A stretch of DNA of 64,000 nucleotides from Arbacia lixula (Eukaryota; Echinodermata; Echinoidea; Arbacioida; Arbaciidae), in contig OZ022593.1 of assembly GCA_963669155.1 (NCBI GenBank), positions 11,925,296-11,989,295 of the forward strand, given 5' to 3'. Shown in pieces: positions 54,662-64,000 of this stretch. Position 1 is the first letter of the stretch; the number at the start of each line of letters is the position of its first letter. Made by a program: the position numbers and the translations under genes. The notes under the pieces are model-generated. The model was not told where the DNA came from, searched no databases, and worked only from the letters and a program-made list of their open reading frames with translations.

Positions 54662-55469
54662 ATATTCTCTATCCTGCGTTTCGTGCTCTATGCCACATTT
54701 GTGTTTCATTATAAAGAGCGAGCTTCTTGGTGTTTTAACACATATAGTTAATTAAGTATTATTTAGTTTTAGAGCCTCACGCTCTTTATGGTGAAAAGTC
54801 AGGATTGTGGATAGTTGTGATACTGCGACGCACCCAAGAGCAAGTAGCTTGATCGTGCATACAACTTTCGCAGGTCGCAAGGTAATTTTCCTCCGCAACA
54901 AATTTATGAACTCACTCATACTATTGAAATGATTGAGCACGCGGAGGTTTTTCGACCTTGCTTGGGTGGTGCGTAGTCACATATTTTGTTGTAACTCGAG
55001 TTGACCTCAGGGCGTGTGGAGGGGTATACATATATGGAGGTATACATAGCCGCATTATATTTCGACATTTTGATATTACATACTGTTTACTCTGTTGATT
55101 ATTGTCTTAGCTGGTAAACATTCGTTTGTGTTCGTATTTGTTTTTTGTTTTGTATTTGTCTTTGTTTTTTGTTTTTGTTTTTTTGTTTTTTTTTTGTTTT
55201 TTGCTTCGATTGTATTTGCTTGTATTAGTCTCTCTTTGATATATATTTTTTAACTGTGTATTTTTATGTAATTTGTGTACTTGGGTTCATCTTACTGTAT
55301 GTCATTTAAATAATGGACCTTATACTTATGTGTTTTGAACCACATGTTAAAGGTTATCACATCTCACAAGCCATCGGCTTTCTGGTGATGCCTTATACTC
55401 ATTGTTCATGAAAGTTGTTTATTCTTGTGTGTTAAATGAATAAAGAATTGAATTGAATTGAATTGAAAA

Positions 55470-56810
55470 AACTTAGCCGTGGTAGAGAAGTAGGGTCTCT
55501 CTTAAGGGAGTTTCACATCGGGCTTTACGTAGAGTTGCGTAGTCATGGTAGTGTTGCGTTGCGACGACGCCAAAATCGGATGCGTACTCATGAAAAAAAA
55601 ATATGCGTAGTGTCGGCGTAAGATAACGTATGGTTGCGCAGCCTGTACGTAGGAACTGCGTAAAGCAGGCGTTGGGTTGTGTACGTGAACGTAGCTCGGG
55701 AGTATGTACAGGCTGCCTAGGGTTGCTTGCAGTTGCGTAGGGTTTCTTTCAGTTGCATTTTCAATTGCTTAACGGAATGGCGCTAAAAATGGATTTTATA
55801 GTCATTTCCTTACAAAGCTCACGAAAAGTTTGTGTTGCAAAATAATAGAACTTCTTGTAGAAACTAGCTCCCTGCATAGAATTGTGCATCATATTTGACA
55901 TCATATGAAATAGATTTTATCTTGCATTAATTTTAAAGTCTAAAAACTGAGCCTGACTGTTATTCCGTTACCATGGAACTGCCCGTAGCTATCAAGGTGT
56001 CTACACTGTTATAAATTTGTGTAGACCATGTATATAGCCATTAAATAAGCTGTGCACACTTTATGTGCTTGTGAAGTTCCTCACTGGTGAAATAAACATT
56101 GTGCATGTGTACTGCATAGAAGATTCTGGAATGTGAGAAGACTCTGGCAGATGATATTTACATGAAAGAATTCTACACCTAGCTGGGTCCATTAGCATAA
56201 TAAAGGAGGCACTGGCTGGAGAGTGCCTGTGGAGTTCAATGACATTTTCAACCAGTGATGACTCATCAGTGTAATCTGGGTCAGGTCAATATTGATTGTC
56301 ATGTTTACAAGCATAGATACAATGTAGAATTTACTAGATATATTGAGAAATTTCTAGAATCACAGATAATAGAACCTTCTAGAATGTACAGATTGTAGTA
56401 TATATATGAGTTGCTGTAGATAGAGGGGAGTTAACCTATCATCCTAGCTCCGGTCATGTACCTGTGACAACCTGCATTAGAGAGTTAACATATCTTCTCG
56501 CTCCGGTCACTTGTGGTGATAGTAACCTGCATCTAAGATTTTGATGTGACCCTGGCTCAAAACACACCTGTGGATTTATACGAGGATTTTCTCTACGTGG
56601 ATAACTACATGCCTGTTAAATAGTGCTTATGAGATCCTGCCTGTGAAAACCATATACTGTATGGATTAATATTTGACCATCTTGGATCATCTATTTGGAC
56701 TTGACTATCTGGAATACCTGCTCTTCAGCGTACAGCATTGGGATCAACACTGCGATCATAATTTGGGAATACTGGATCGGATTATCAACTGGACCATCAG
56801 CGGGAGCCGT
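55470..56810. other. Unassigned stretch, possibly a transposon body
   Basis: GTTGCGTA/TACGTA motifs repeat at 55520-55750. Between 56400 and 56560 the block TCCTAGCTCCGGTCA-ACCTGCAT recurs in two forms. This may belong with the 160-bp duplication at 56811 to an LTR-like element, but no ORF supports it. Confidence 0.35.
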
Positions 56811-57122
56811 GGGTTCATTTGACTTCAGTATCCTCCAGCACTGTAAGCTAACCTGTATCCATACATTGTAAAGTAATCTATATACATGTATTGATGTAGT
56901 GATGTACTGAAAGTGAAAGCTTGTCTTGATTTTTAAGGGGAAATACCCTGTATAATAAAGAACCCATCTTGGGTTCATTTGACTTCAGTATCCTCCAGCA
57001 CTGTAAGCTAACCTGTATCCATACATTGTAAAGTAATCTATATACATGTATTGATGTATTGATGTACTGAAAGTGAAAGCTTGTCTTGATTTTACAGGGG
57101 AAATACCCTGTATAATAAAGAA
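56811..57122 (+). repeat. 160-bp tandem duplication, each with AATAAAG
   Basis: GGGTTCATTTGACTTCAGTA starts at 56811 and again at 56971. Both copies end CCCTGTATAATAAAGAAC. Differences are few; one is TTTTTAAGGGG versus TTTACAGGGG. Confidence 0.85.
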
Positions 57123-57829
57123 CACATAAACTAAATATTGATATCATTTTGTGCGATCCTTTCTGGCGTGAACTGATCGTAACAACACACACTTTTTTAT
57201 CGTTTTGCAATACCGAAACAAACTTTGTCTACTTCTATATGTTGGTGAACCAGTTCATTGTAATGGTGGTCACCCCCTGCCTCTCCTACCTTCAAGTCGG
57301 CCTTCTAAAAGCTTTTTTTTGAATATCGTTCTTTCAAAACTTTTCTTTTCTTACGTAATGATGACGTCTGAGCAGACGGATCTCTCTACCACACTTCCAT
57401 AATCTCATCATGCTCAAGGAGTAGATTTGGTTGAACTCTCCAGCCTTGAAAACGGATTTGTTTCCGAACAAAAGGACTTCCGTGAATATTCTAGTCTTTA
57501 CAATTCATGATAAGTGCCGGAATGCTCTGAATAAAAAATGAAAGGTATTTACTGATTGCCTCGAGAGGGGAGGAAATAGGTGGAATGGAAAGAAGAAAGA
57601 GGAGGAGAGAGAACAGCAAAGAAAAGCAAATAAAGGAGAGGAAGAAAGAAGAAGAAGAACAACAAAAACAACCAAAACAGCGAAATACAAAAGTTCGGAG
57701 ATTGATGTTTTCAGATAACGCCCACCTTCCATAAACGAGGTAAACCTTAACGGTCTGTGGGAGCTGGTGAAAATATTGTGACAAGTATATGGTTGACATC
57801 ATAGATGTATCATAATAGATGTGAGTTCG

Positions 57830-58045
57830 TGTGCGTTTGTGTATAATGTGTGGATGTTTAATGTGTGATGTATGTGATGTATGTGTGATGGTGAGTGTGC
57901 GTGTATGCGTGACTGTATATATCTGTGTCTTTATTTCTGTGTGTGTGTTCATGTGTGTTAATGTGCGTGATTGCGCGTGCGTGCATAGTTGTGTATGTAT
58001 GCATGTGTATGTGCGCGTGTGCGTGTGCGTGAGTGTGCATACCTG
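57830..58045 (+). repeat. (TG)n-like degenerate microsatellite
   Basis: TGTGTG mixed with TGCGTG and TGTATG; open frames on both strands (Val/Cys-rich or His/Thr-rich) are composition artefacts. Confidence 0.85.
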
Positions 58046-58263
58046 TTGAAGGAAGGTCGCGTTGATCTCTCTTAATCGTCTTTGCAATTGTATCGATCCG
58101 GCGTGTACATAATCGGGTGTGATTGAACACGCGCCTAAAATCAATCAGCAACAACAACAACAACATCATTCTTGTTCAAATATCTAACAATAGCAGCATG
58201 ACCGACTGTCATTGATTCTGTCATTCCTCGCTCCAGCGCTCATCTGACGTAGTCGCTGGTGGG

Positions 58264-58269
58264 TATAAG
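58264..58269 (+). promoter_or_regulatory. Candidate TATA box of the SLC23-like gene
   Basis: GGGTATAAGCAGG lies about 170 bp before the ATG at 58433, with CTGACGTAG about 20 bp upstream. It is placed well for a short 5' leader. Confidence 0.45.
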
Positions 58270-58432
58270 CAGGGGGAAACTTAAGTTGAGCGGAAGGACA
58301 CAAAAGCATAATCAGGAAGAAAGTTGCTAATCTCAACAGGAAAACAATATCAAATAGAAATATCAGCAGAAAGACAAACCTTCAGCAAATAAGAACCGGA
58401 GAGAACGACCGTAAACACCGATCAACCAAATT

Positions 58433-60311
58433 ATGTCTGACATCATAGCTCTCCGATTGGCCGGCGTCGATAGCGATGCCGAGGTTGACGATGGCCACAA
58501 AGATGACCACGACGAGAGAGCGATGACGGAGGACGAGAAAGCCAACATCGATGCCATTGCTGAGGAAGAAGCGGCGAGGATGAAAGAGGAAATGGAATCC
58601 AATTTGATTTTTAAACTCTCTGATCGTCCACCGTGGTACACTATGATCATCTTGGCATTTCAGGTACGTTGTACGTCAATATCCAATCTGCTTAATATGA
58701 TTGTTAGTGGGGCGGCTAAGGTGAAAACTTGTGTGCACTTTTCTCTACAATCACCAAATTTATGACGCATGTTCATATTCAGATTTGGAACAGTACTAGA
58801 TATAGAGACATCTCGAAATATGTTCATGGTCGCCTGGGAGCAGCCCCCAAAGTGCCCCAGGGTGCGAAATATGTTATTTTGAACTTCTTTTCGAGAACGC
58901 ATCGCTGGATTTTAACAAAACTTGAGAGGAATCACCCTTAGGTGATAAGGTCCTTAAATTGTTCAAATGGGGGTACACATATGGCAAATCGCCGGGGGTG
59001 GGGGAGGTAGATCCCAAAATGTCCCCAGGGGCCACTTCCTCTTGTTTTCGACTTATTCTCAAGAATAAATGACAGGTTCTTAGCCACACTTGAAAGAGGT
59101 CGTTCTTTGGAAAAGAGGACCTAAGGTTGTAAAAATGTGGTATGCCTACTCTTCTGGAAGGGGACTTTGGGCAGCCACCAAAAGTACCTAGGGGATTTTT
59201 TTCCTTCAAAAATAAATTTTATATTTCATCAAAACTTAACATAAATTATTCTCAGGCAATGGGGATGATTTGTTTTGATGAGGACCCATCTACAAAATAT
59301 ATATTCTAAACAAGTGCCAAACTTGACAGGAACAAATGATAATCTAACATAGTTATTATTGGTTATTCATCTTCCCCCTCCCCCAATTAACGTGGGACCT
59401 TACACGTATTTCGTCCCCCACCACCTAATGATTGATATTCCCAGGGGAGCGCAAGGTCCATAAACCTCTTTTATCAGTCGTGCACTCATTTTTGTTTCTC
59501 CGGTTGTGTGTACTTATATCTATAAGCACCAAACTTTGCACCCATGTTAAACATGTTTGGAATGGCATTACATATAGATGCATCTCAAAATATTTTTAGG
59601 GTCACCATTTTTCAAGATGGCCTTCATCATGACAAAATGATACAAATATCGAGAATCTTGTTTCTAAGCATACAGTGAAAAACTAAATTTTGCTAGCGCT
59701 CAGAATGTTAAAGCACAGTGATGCAAAAAATATTTCCATAAAAAGGTGACTGTAATGGCAAATATAAACAAAATACTCAACCATTTTTTAAATGGCAGCT
59801 AAAATGTGAATAAACAAAACGGAAAGTGTCACATTACTAGGTCATGTTTGATGACTAATTGTGAAAATGATAGGTGGGATGGAAAAGGAATTGAGTGCCT
59901 CTTTATTCAATTTCGTGAAGTATATAATTTCCACATATGTACCACATTTGGTACTTGTAGACAAAAGTACACAATTCATCTCGTATTTGCTGCTTCACCA
60001 CCTCACTATGTTTATTGCTGTGTAGTGTGGGTGGTTTGGGAAAGGATGTTTAAGTTATGTGGAGTACCATCAGCCGTTTGATTAATGTAGATTCGTTGTA
60101 CTCTTCTTCTAGTCACAAAAGAAATAATGCTTCGAAGCTGCCGATTCTCTGGACAATATTTGCCTGGATTTGACGAATAAACAAACATGGACGCGCAGAA
60201 GAGTTTGGGGAAATGTCCTTACCCCATATGCTTGCGCAGTTGTGACATGCATGATACCTACAACGCACCTGTACAGATTCAATCGAGGAATAGATAATTG
60301 TTACAATAATT

Positions 60312-60345
<34 letters not shown>

Positions 60346-63237
60346 ATATTTTCCGGGTTTTTTTTTTTTTTTTACCTAAAACAAATATTGTAAAAGGGGG
60401 CACCCAGTCTTTAATATGAATAGTATTTCCTGTGCGCGCTATGCTTGTAATCAGTTGTGACACCTGTCGAGTCCCAATTAAAGAGGAAGTCCACCCTGAA
60501 TTTAAGTTGGTTTAAATTAAAGGGAATCAGACCCGGCGCTCAAGAGGGCGTTATTCCATGTAAGCGCATGAGCGGACAGTACGTGTTGTCCAATGACGGC
60601 AATGTTATTCGATAATTTCACCGGTTACGCAAATGCCATGTTCCGAATGCCCGAAGAATGTCGATTCTCAATCTAGGTATGCCGAAATACAGTTCGGCTC
60701 ATGATTCGGCGGCTGTTCCCTGCTGGCTCCGCCCACTTGCATACGGTACTTCCAGCTAGCACTCACGTACGTAGACTAGTACTAGTAGTAGTACTCGTAT
60801 GTGCTTGCATGCGTATGTAGCTAGCTGGCTGTGCATTGTGCATGCACGATAATGCAATCTGCGTGCATGCGGCGATCTATTTTTCCTGCGAAAGTGTGAT
60901 CATCGTTTACGGTATGCACAAACGTGTACTGGCATAGCTCGCTCGGCTAGCGCTCACAACGTACGTGAAGGGCAAGCAACGCATATCCGCAATCTACCAG
61001 TTTGATTGACAGCGTTACTCGTCAAACTTCGGAACTAAGATGGCGATGATTGTGACGTCATCCAACAGCGCCCTCTTGAGCTCCGGGTCGAAATTCCTTT
61101 AAAGGGCTAATGATATAGGACTGCCAGTAACATTTGTACTGAGAGGGTTAATCCGCTCAGTCCCATATGCGAGACACTCAGTGGTTATTGATATGCCATT
61201 GTCAGAGCTTGGTACTGAGAGATAATACCCAAACTGATCCGTACCTAGGAGACAAAATAGAGACCGACTTCGATCTAGTGATCCAGTCAATTAGATAATA
61301 CTAATGTCATACTAATGTAGGGACAAGTCTTCATGACAAAAACGCACGAATAATTGATGCGGAAATGAACGCAAAGTTTTAATTATGGTTGACAAATACA
61401 GCTGGGTCTTAATTAAAAGTGTTCATCTTCCTTTTAGAAGATGTGTCATCATTTGTCCTACAGCTACAGGTAAAATTATGTCGATTTAGTCAACAAACAC
61501 ATTTACCGAACGTAACTCTGGCTTGTTTAAATGCAATTACCTATAAATTTTGCTATCTCTGATATTCATTTAATTCATTTGATTTATTTTTTGTCGTGAT
61601 ATTAGTTTAACTGTATCATATTGTATGCTGTATATTGCTTATAATCGTTGTATTAAGCTTCACCTAACGCTAGGCCTAAGCGCAAATGAAACAGTATATC
61701 GGTTTTCGCGTGGCATACATACAATCGATAATGCTAGTAAGTTTCACATAAAAATAATTACAGTAATTTGTAATACCCAAATACAGCTGCACTTTTATTT
61801 ATAAAAATGCAGAAAAAGTATCAAATCAATCATAGAAAAAAAAGCAATACTAAATGAAACATGAAACAAATGAACAATTATACCAGGTGCTAAAAACAAA
61901 TTTCGACACATTCGATTAAAAAAAAAATACAATTCGAATCAAGCTGTCACGTCATTATGTCAAGACATGTCAATTTTTTTCCGATCTGGGTTTTTTGACA
62001 CTTAATCAATTCTCTTTTGAATAACCTTTGGAATATATTGTGAGGTTTTAACTTTCAGACGAATTTGGACCTGAAAACTGGATAATCCAGACCTCAACAT
62101 TGAGCTTGTGTATCACGCCTGTCAATGAACTAGCAACCGCCATCACAGTGTCATTAATAATGCATGATGCTCCTGGCAGAAACAAGTTGTGGGTGCCTGA
62201 AGCATGCCCCGAGCCCCAGACTTATATAAGCGCGCCGTGAGATTTTGGTCCCGCAGTTGCATTACGGAATCCCGGTACGGAATGTCACGTTTTGTTGCGT
62301 TCACCCCGAATACCACCTACTAGGTTTCTCATCCGCATCCGGATTTTTTTCTTTTTGACGGTTTAACCAATCTGTCCAGGCATCAAACTACGGCAAGCAC
62401 GACCTGGCACGTTTGCGCAACATCACTTTACATGGTTTACACACACGAGACACAACCGAGTGCGTTTTCGACCATGCCAAAGTGACTGCGTGCACAGAAT
62501 TCTACTTAACTTAAACAAAAAAAAATGTGCTTCATTTTTTCTTATAGAATGGACAACAACCACAAAACAAAAATACCATGCAAAATTATACCGGACAAAA
62601 TATACCGACGTATGGCTAATTTGCTGAATACATGGCAAAGAATTACCACACACTTTGCACGGAGATGAAGACCTATTTTTAAAACCAAATATGTGGTTTT
62701 ATGTCCAAACAATCAAAATCCAAGATCCCAAATCGTTATGAATTGTATTATGATTAGATTGAGATGGCATCAGGGGAAATATATTTACGAGAATTCTGAG
62801 GAGATTCTTAAATCTTTAGAGTACCGAAGTGGTGCCGTCATATCACGCATGTTGTCAAGACAATTGGCTCTCAGCAAATGCACTCCAGCGAGAAATTTGA
62901 GCGGTCCGATAGTGTCTACCGGGCTAGTGTCGGGCAATCCTCACCGCTGCATGCCCTACCCACGTTGTTTAGAACCAGCTGTCCGGACAATAATGCTCAA
63001 ATGACGTCACACTTCGGTACTCTCTTCTACGGCGTCAATTGACTGGATGTTGTTGTTTTTGTCTTCATGTTTTATTTAGCATTTCCTGAGTATGTTTACC
63101 GGGGTGCTTGCCATGCCGCTGATGCTTGCTCCTTTCCTCTGCTACCAAAACGACCTAGACACGCTCTCCAAGCTCATTTCGACTACCTTCATCGTCTCTG
63201 GGATCCAAACATTCATCCAAGTCACTGTAGGGATAAG
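58433..63237 (+). CDS. SLC23-like nucleobase/ascorbate transporter, first two coding exons
   Basis: This family (SLC23, UraA/NAT type) carries ascorbate or nucleobases across the plasma membrane, mostly Na+-driven. Exon 1 is 58433-58663 (77 residues) and exon 2 is 63080-63237, joined at a phase-0 GT-AG intron of 4.4 kb. The next donor, GTAGGT at 63238, leads out of the window. The N-terminus is a charged, acidic cytoplasmic tail (EEEAARMKEEMESNL). It runs into DRPPWYTMIILAFQ and, across the splice, HFLSMFTGVLAMPLMLAPFL. The PPW...GFQHYL..F pattern and first membrane helix are hallmarks of SLC23. KLISTTFIVSGIQTFIQVTV follows as the second helix. The substrate cannot be told from this part. The start is the first ATG after the TATA box. 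Confidence 0.88.
58835..59205 (+). repeat. Diverged tandem repeat in SLC23 intron 1
   Basis: CAGCCCCCAAAGTGCCCCAG (58842), GATCCCAAAATGTCCCCAGG (59011) and CAGCCACCAAAAGTACCTAG (59174) anchor units of about 165 bp. Each is followed by a TTC-rich part and then CTTGA(G/A)AG(G/A). Confidence 0.6.
59210..60310. other. Unassigned intronic stretch
   Basis: Part of SLC23 intron 1. No recognisable repeat or gene; the frame at 59806-60081 shows no motif. Confidence 0.4.
60314..60346 (+). repeat. (CAT)n microsatellite
   Basis: Ten or eleven CAT units followed by a T-run. Confidence 0.95.
60479..60520. mobile_element. Left-end fragment of family A MITE
   Basis: TTAAAGAGGAAGTCCACCCT through GTTGGTTTAAATTAA, ending exactly where the next element begins. 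Confidence 0.55.
60521..61098. mobile_element. TTAA-flanked TIR element (family C)
   Basis: AGGGAATCAGACCCGGCGCT at the left is inverted as CTCCGGGTCGAAATTCCT at the right; CAAGAGGGCG pairs with CGCCCTCTTG. TTAA lies at 60517-60520 and 61099-61102. The 578-bp element has no transposase. AAGATGGCG and GTGACGTCATC near the right end resemble YY1 and CRE sites. Confidence 0.8.
61103..61974. other. Unassigned intronic stretch
   Basis: AT-rich part of SLC23 intron 1 with nothing recognised. Confidence 0.4.
61975..62225. mobile_element. Foldback element (family D), one arm
   Basis: TTTTGACACTTAATCAATTC, GGTTTTAACTTTCAGACGAA, TATCACGCCTGTCAATGAAC and CAGTGTCATTAATAATGCAT match 36400-36670. Confidence 0.6.
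62226..62365 (+). repeat. Dispersed repeat (family G) copy
   Basis: GCGCGCCGTGAGATTTTGGT and GTTGCGTTCACCCCGAATAC match 29449-29575. It again lies directly beside a D-family arm. Confidence 0.55.
62820..63021 (+). mobile_element. Family H MITE
   Basis: AGTACCGAAGTGGTG at the left is inverted as CACACTTCGGTACT at the right; CATGTTGTCAAGACAA, GCGGTCCGATAGTGTCTACC and GTCGGGCAATCC are shared with 54446-54661. It lies 58 bp before SLC23 exon 2. Confidence 0.75.
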
Positions 63238-63805
63238 GTAGGTAGTCCAGATTATGGACATGTTTAACATGTTTAATGCATATATCTCACTCCGCTCACG
63301 CACGTTGAGATTCATTTGAAATGTTTATTTAAAATTTATTTCAAAATGTTTATGTTAAATTTATTTGAATTCTTTCTTTTTTTACATCGCATGTGGATAA
63401 TAAAAAATGCAAAATTATTTAAATGTTATAGACACTATGATAGTGCTGTATGTTAATAATATATTGGAGCACAAACATTGGTGCATATGTAGTAGTAAGA
63501 TATCTCGTTAACAGCAGTAAAACTTGTTCGTAATACTATACAAGCAGACACTATGCTACTTGTTCATATTGTACGGGAGCATAACGTTTAATAAACAAAT
63601 ATTGGTACACATATGTAAATATCTCATTAACAACAGAAATACTTGTTTGTGTGTTTGTTTTTATTTCCGTAAATCAATATTCCACGATCATACAAATTTT
63701 GAACATGATACGGTGGATATCCTATTTCAGCGGTAATAAAAAAAAAGTACGGCTGGTCTTCCCTGTGTTCCTTTATATAATTATACATGTACCAAGGATG
63801 TTTAA

Positions 63806-64000
63806 AGGGATCACTCACCCTGAAATCATCTTTGTTTCAATAAAAGCAGACACATGAAAGACTCATATTAAATTTGTGCGCCACATGTGGCTTTAATCAC
63901 AAGTAATACACGCCATTTCTAGAGTAGTCATATTCGTATGTGTAGAACGATATTCGATACAAATCACAATTCAAATCCATCATTTTGATTCCCAGAACTT
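63806..64000. mobile_element. Left end of a family A MITE, then unassigned sequence
   Basis: TTAA at 63802-63805 is followed by AGGGATCACTCACCCTGAAA and TTTCAATAAAAGCAGACACA; similarity ends near 63870. The remaining 130 bp hold nothing recognisable. Confidence 0.6.

Larger units (their letters stand above)
50655..55467 (+). mobile_element. Non-LTR retrotransposon, 5'-truncated, intact ORF2
   Basis: It starts inside ORF1 and continues through ORF2 and a 1-kb 3' region to AATAAAG and an (AATTG)4 tail at 55446-55467, the microsatellite-type end of CR1/L2/Crack-like LINEs. AAACTT occurs on both flanks (near 50660 and 55468) and may be a short target duplication, but this is weak. A MITE is nested at 54446-54661. 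Confidence 0.9.

Noticed and set aside
57491-58169. Overlapping His/Thr-rich and Val/Cys-rich frames
   Set aside because: They cross a (TG)n-like microsatellite and appear on both strands.
58874-59209. 111-residue minus-strand frame with internal repeats
   Set aside because: The repeats come from the diverged 165-bp tandem DNA repeat in the SLC23 intron; there is no recognisable domain.

Overview
This is nuclear DNA of an invertebrate animal: intron-split genes with GT-AG sites, roughly 35-40% GC, AATAAA signals, and very many short inverted-repeat transposons, Ty3/gypsy and LINE elements. The repeat set and the small three-domain gelsolin fit a marine deuterostome, with an echinoderm the best guess. 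That assignment is inference; no sequence here names the species.

Only two host genes are supported, both on the + strand. (1) A gelsolin/severin-type actin-severing protein has ten coding exons between 28541 and 40706. They join in phase to 359 residues. The ATG exon has a good splice acceptor in front of it, and a TATA box followed by a short non-coding exon with a GTAAGT donor lies at 16580-16708, so the gene may start about 12 kb further upstream. (2) The first two coding exons of an SLC23-type (nucleobase/ascorbate) transporter lie at 58433-58663 and 63080-63237; the gene runs off the right edge.

The rest is mostly mobile DNA. Positions 5159-14202 hold a complete Ty3/gypsy-like LTR retrotransposon. 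Its two 512-bp LTRs read as identical, it has an ATAT target duplication, and its gag, protease and RT-RNaseH-integrase lie in three frames. Positions 50655-55467 hold a 5'-truncated non-LTR retrotransposon with an intact 996-residue endonuclease/RT ORF2 and an (AATTG)n tail. An older LINE C-terminus with a stop lies at 44827-45323. Several dozen MITE/foldback copies fill introns and intergenic DNA. Three families are flanked by TTAA and start with AGGG, AGAG or AGGT (Kolobok-like); others have TA, 8-bp or unresolved target sites.

Region by region: 1-5158 holds hAT-like and other repeats, including a telomere-motif foldback; 5159-14202 the gypsy element; 14203-16560 repeats; 16580-16708 the candidate promoter and leader exon; 16960-26530 repeats, a tandem repeat at 22000-22460 and a GA tract; 27060-28480 a long pyrimidine tract; 28541-40706 the gelsolin gene with MITE-packed introns; 40980-50650 repeats and a satellite-like array; 50655-55467 the LINE; 56811-57122 a tandem duplication; 58264-64000 the SLC23 gene start. 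No tRNA, rRNA or CRISPR locus was recognised.
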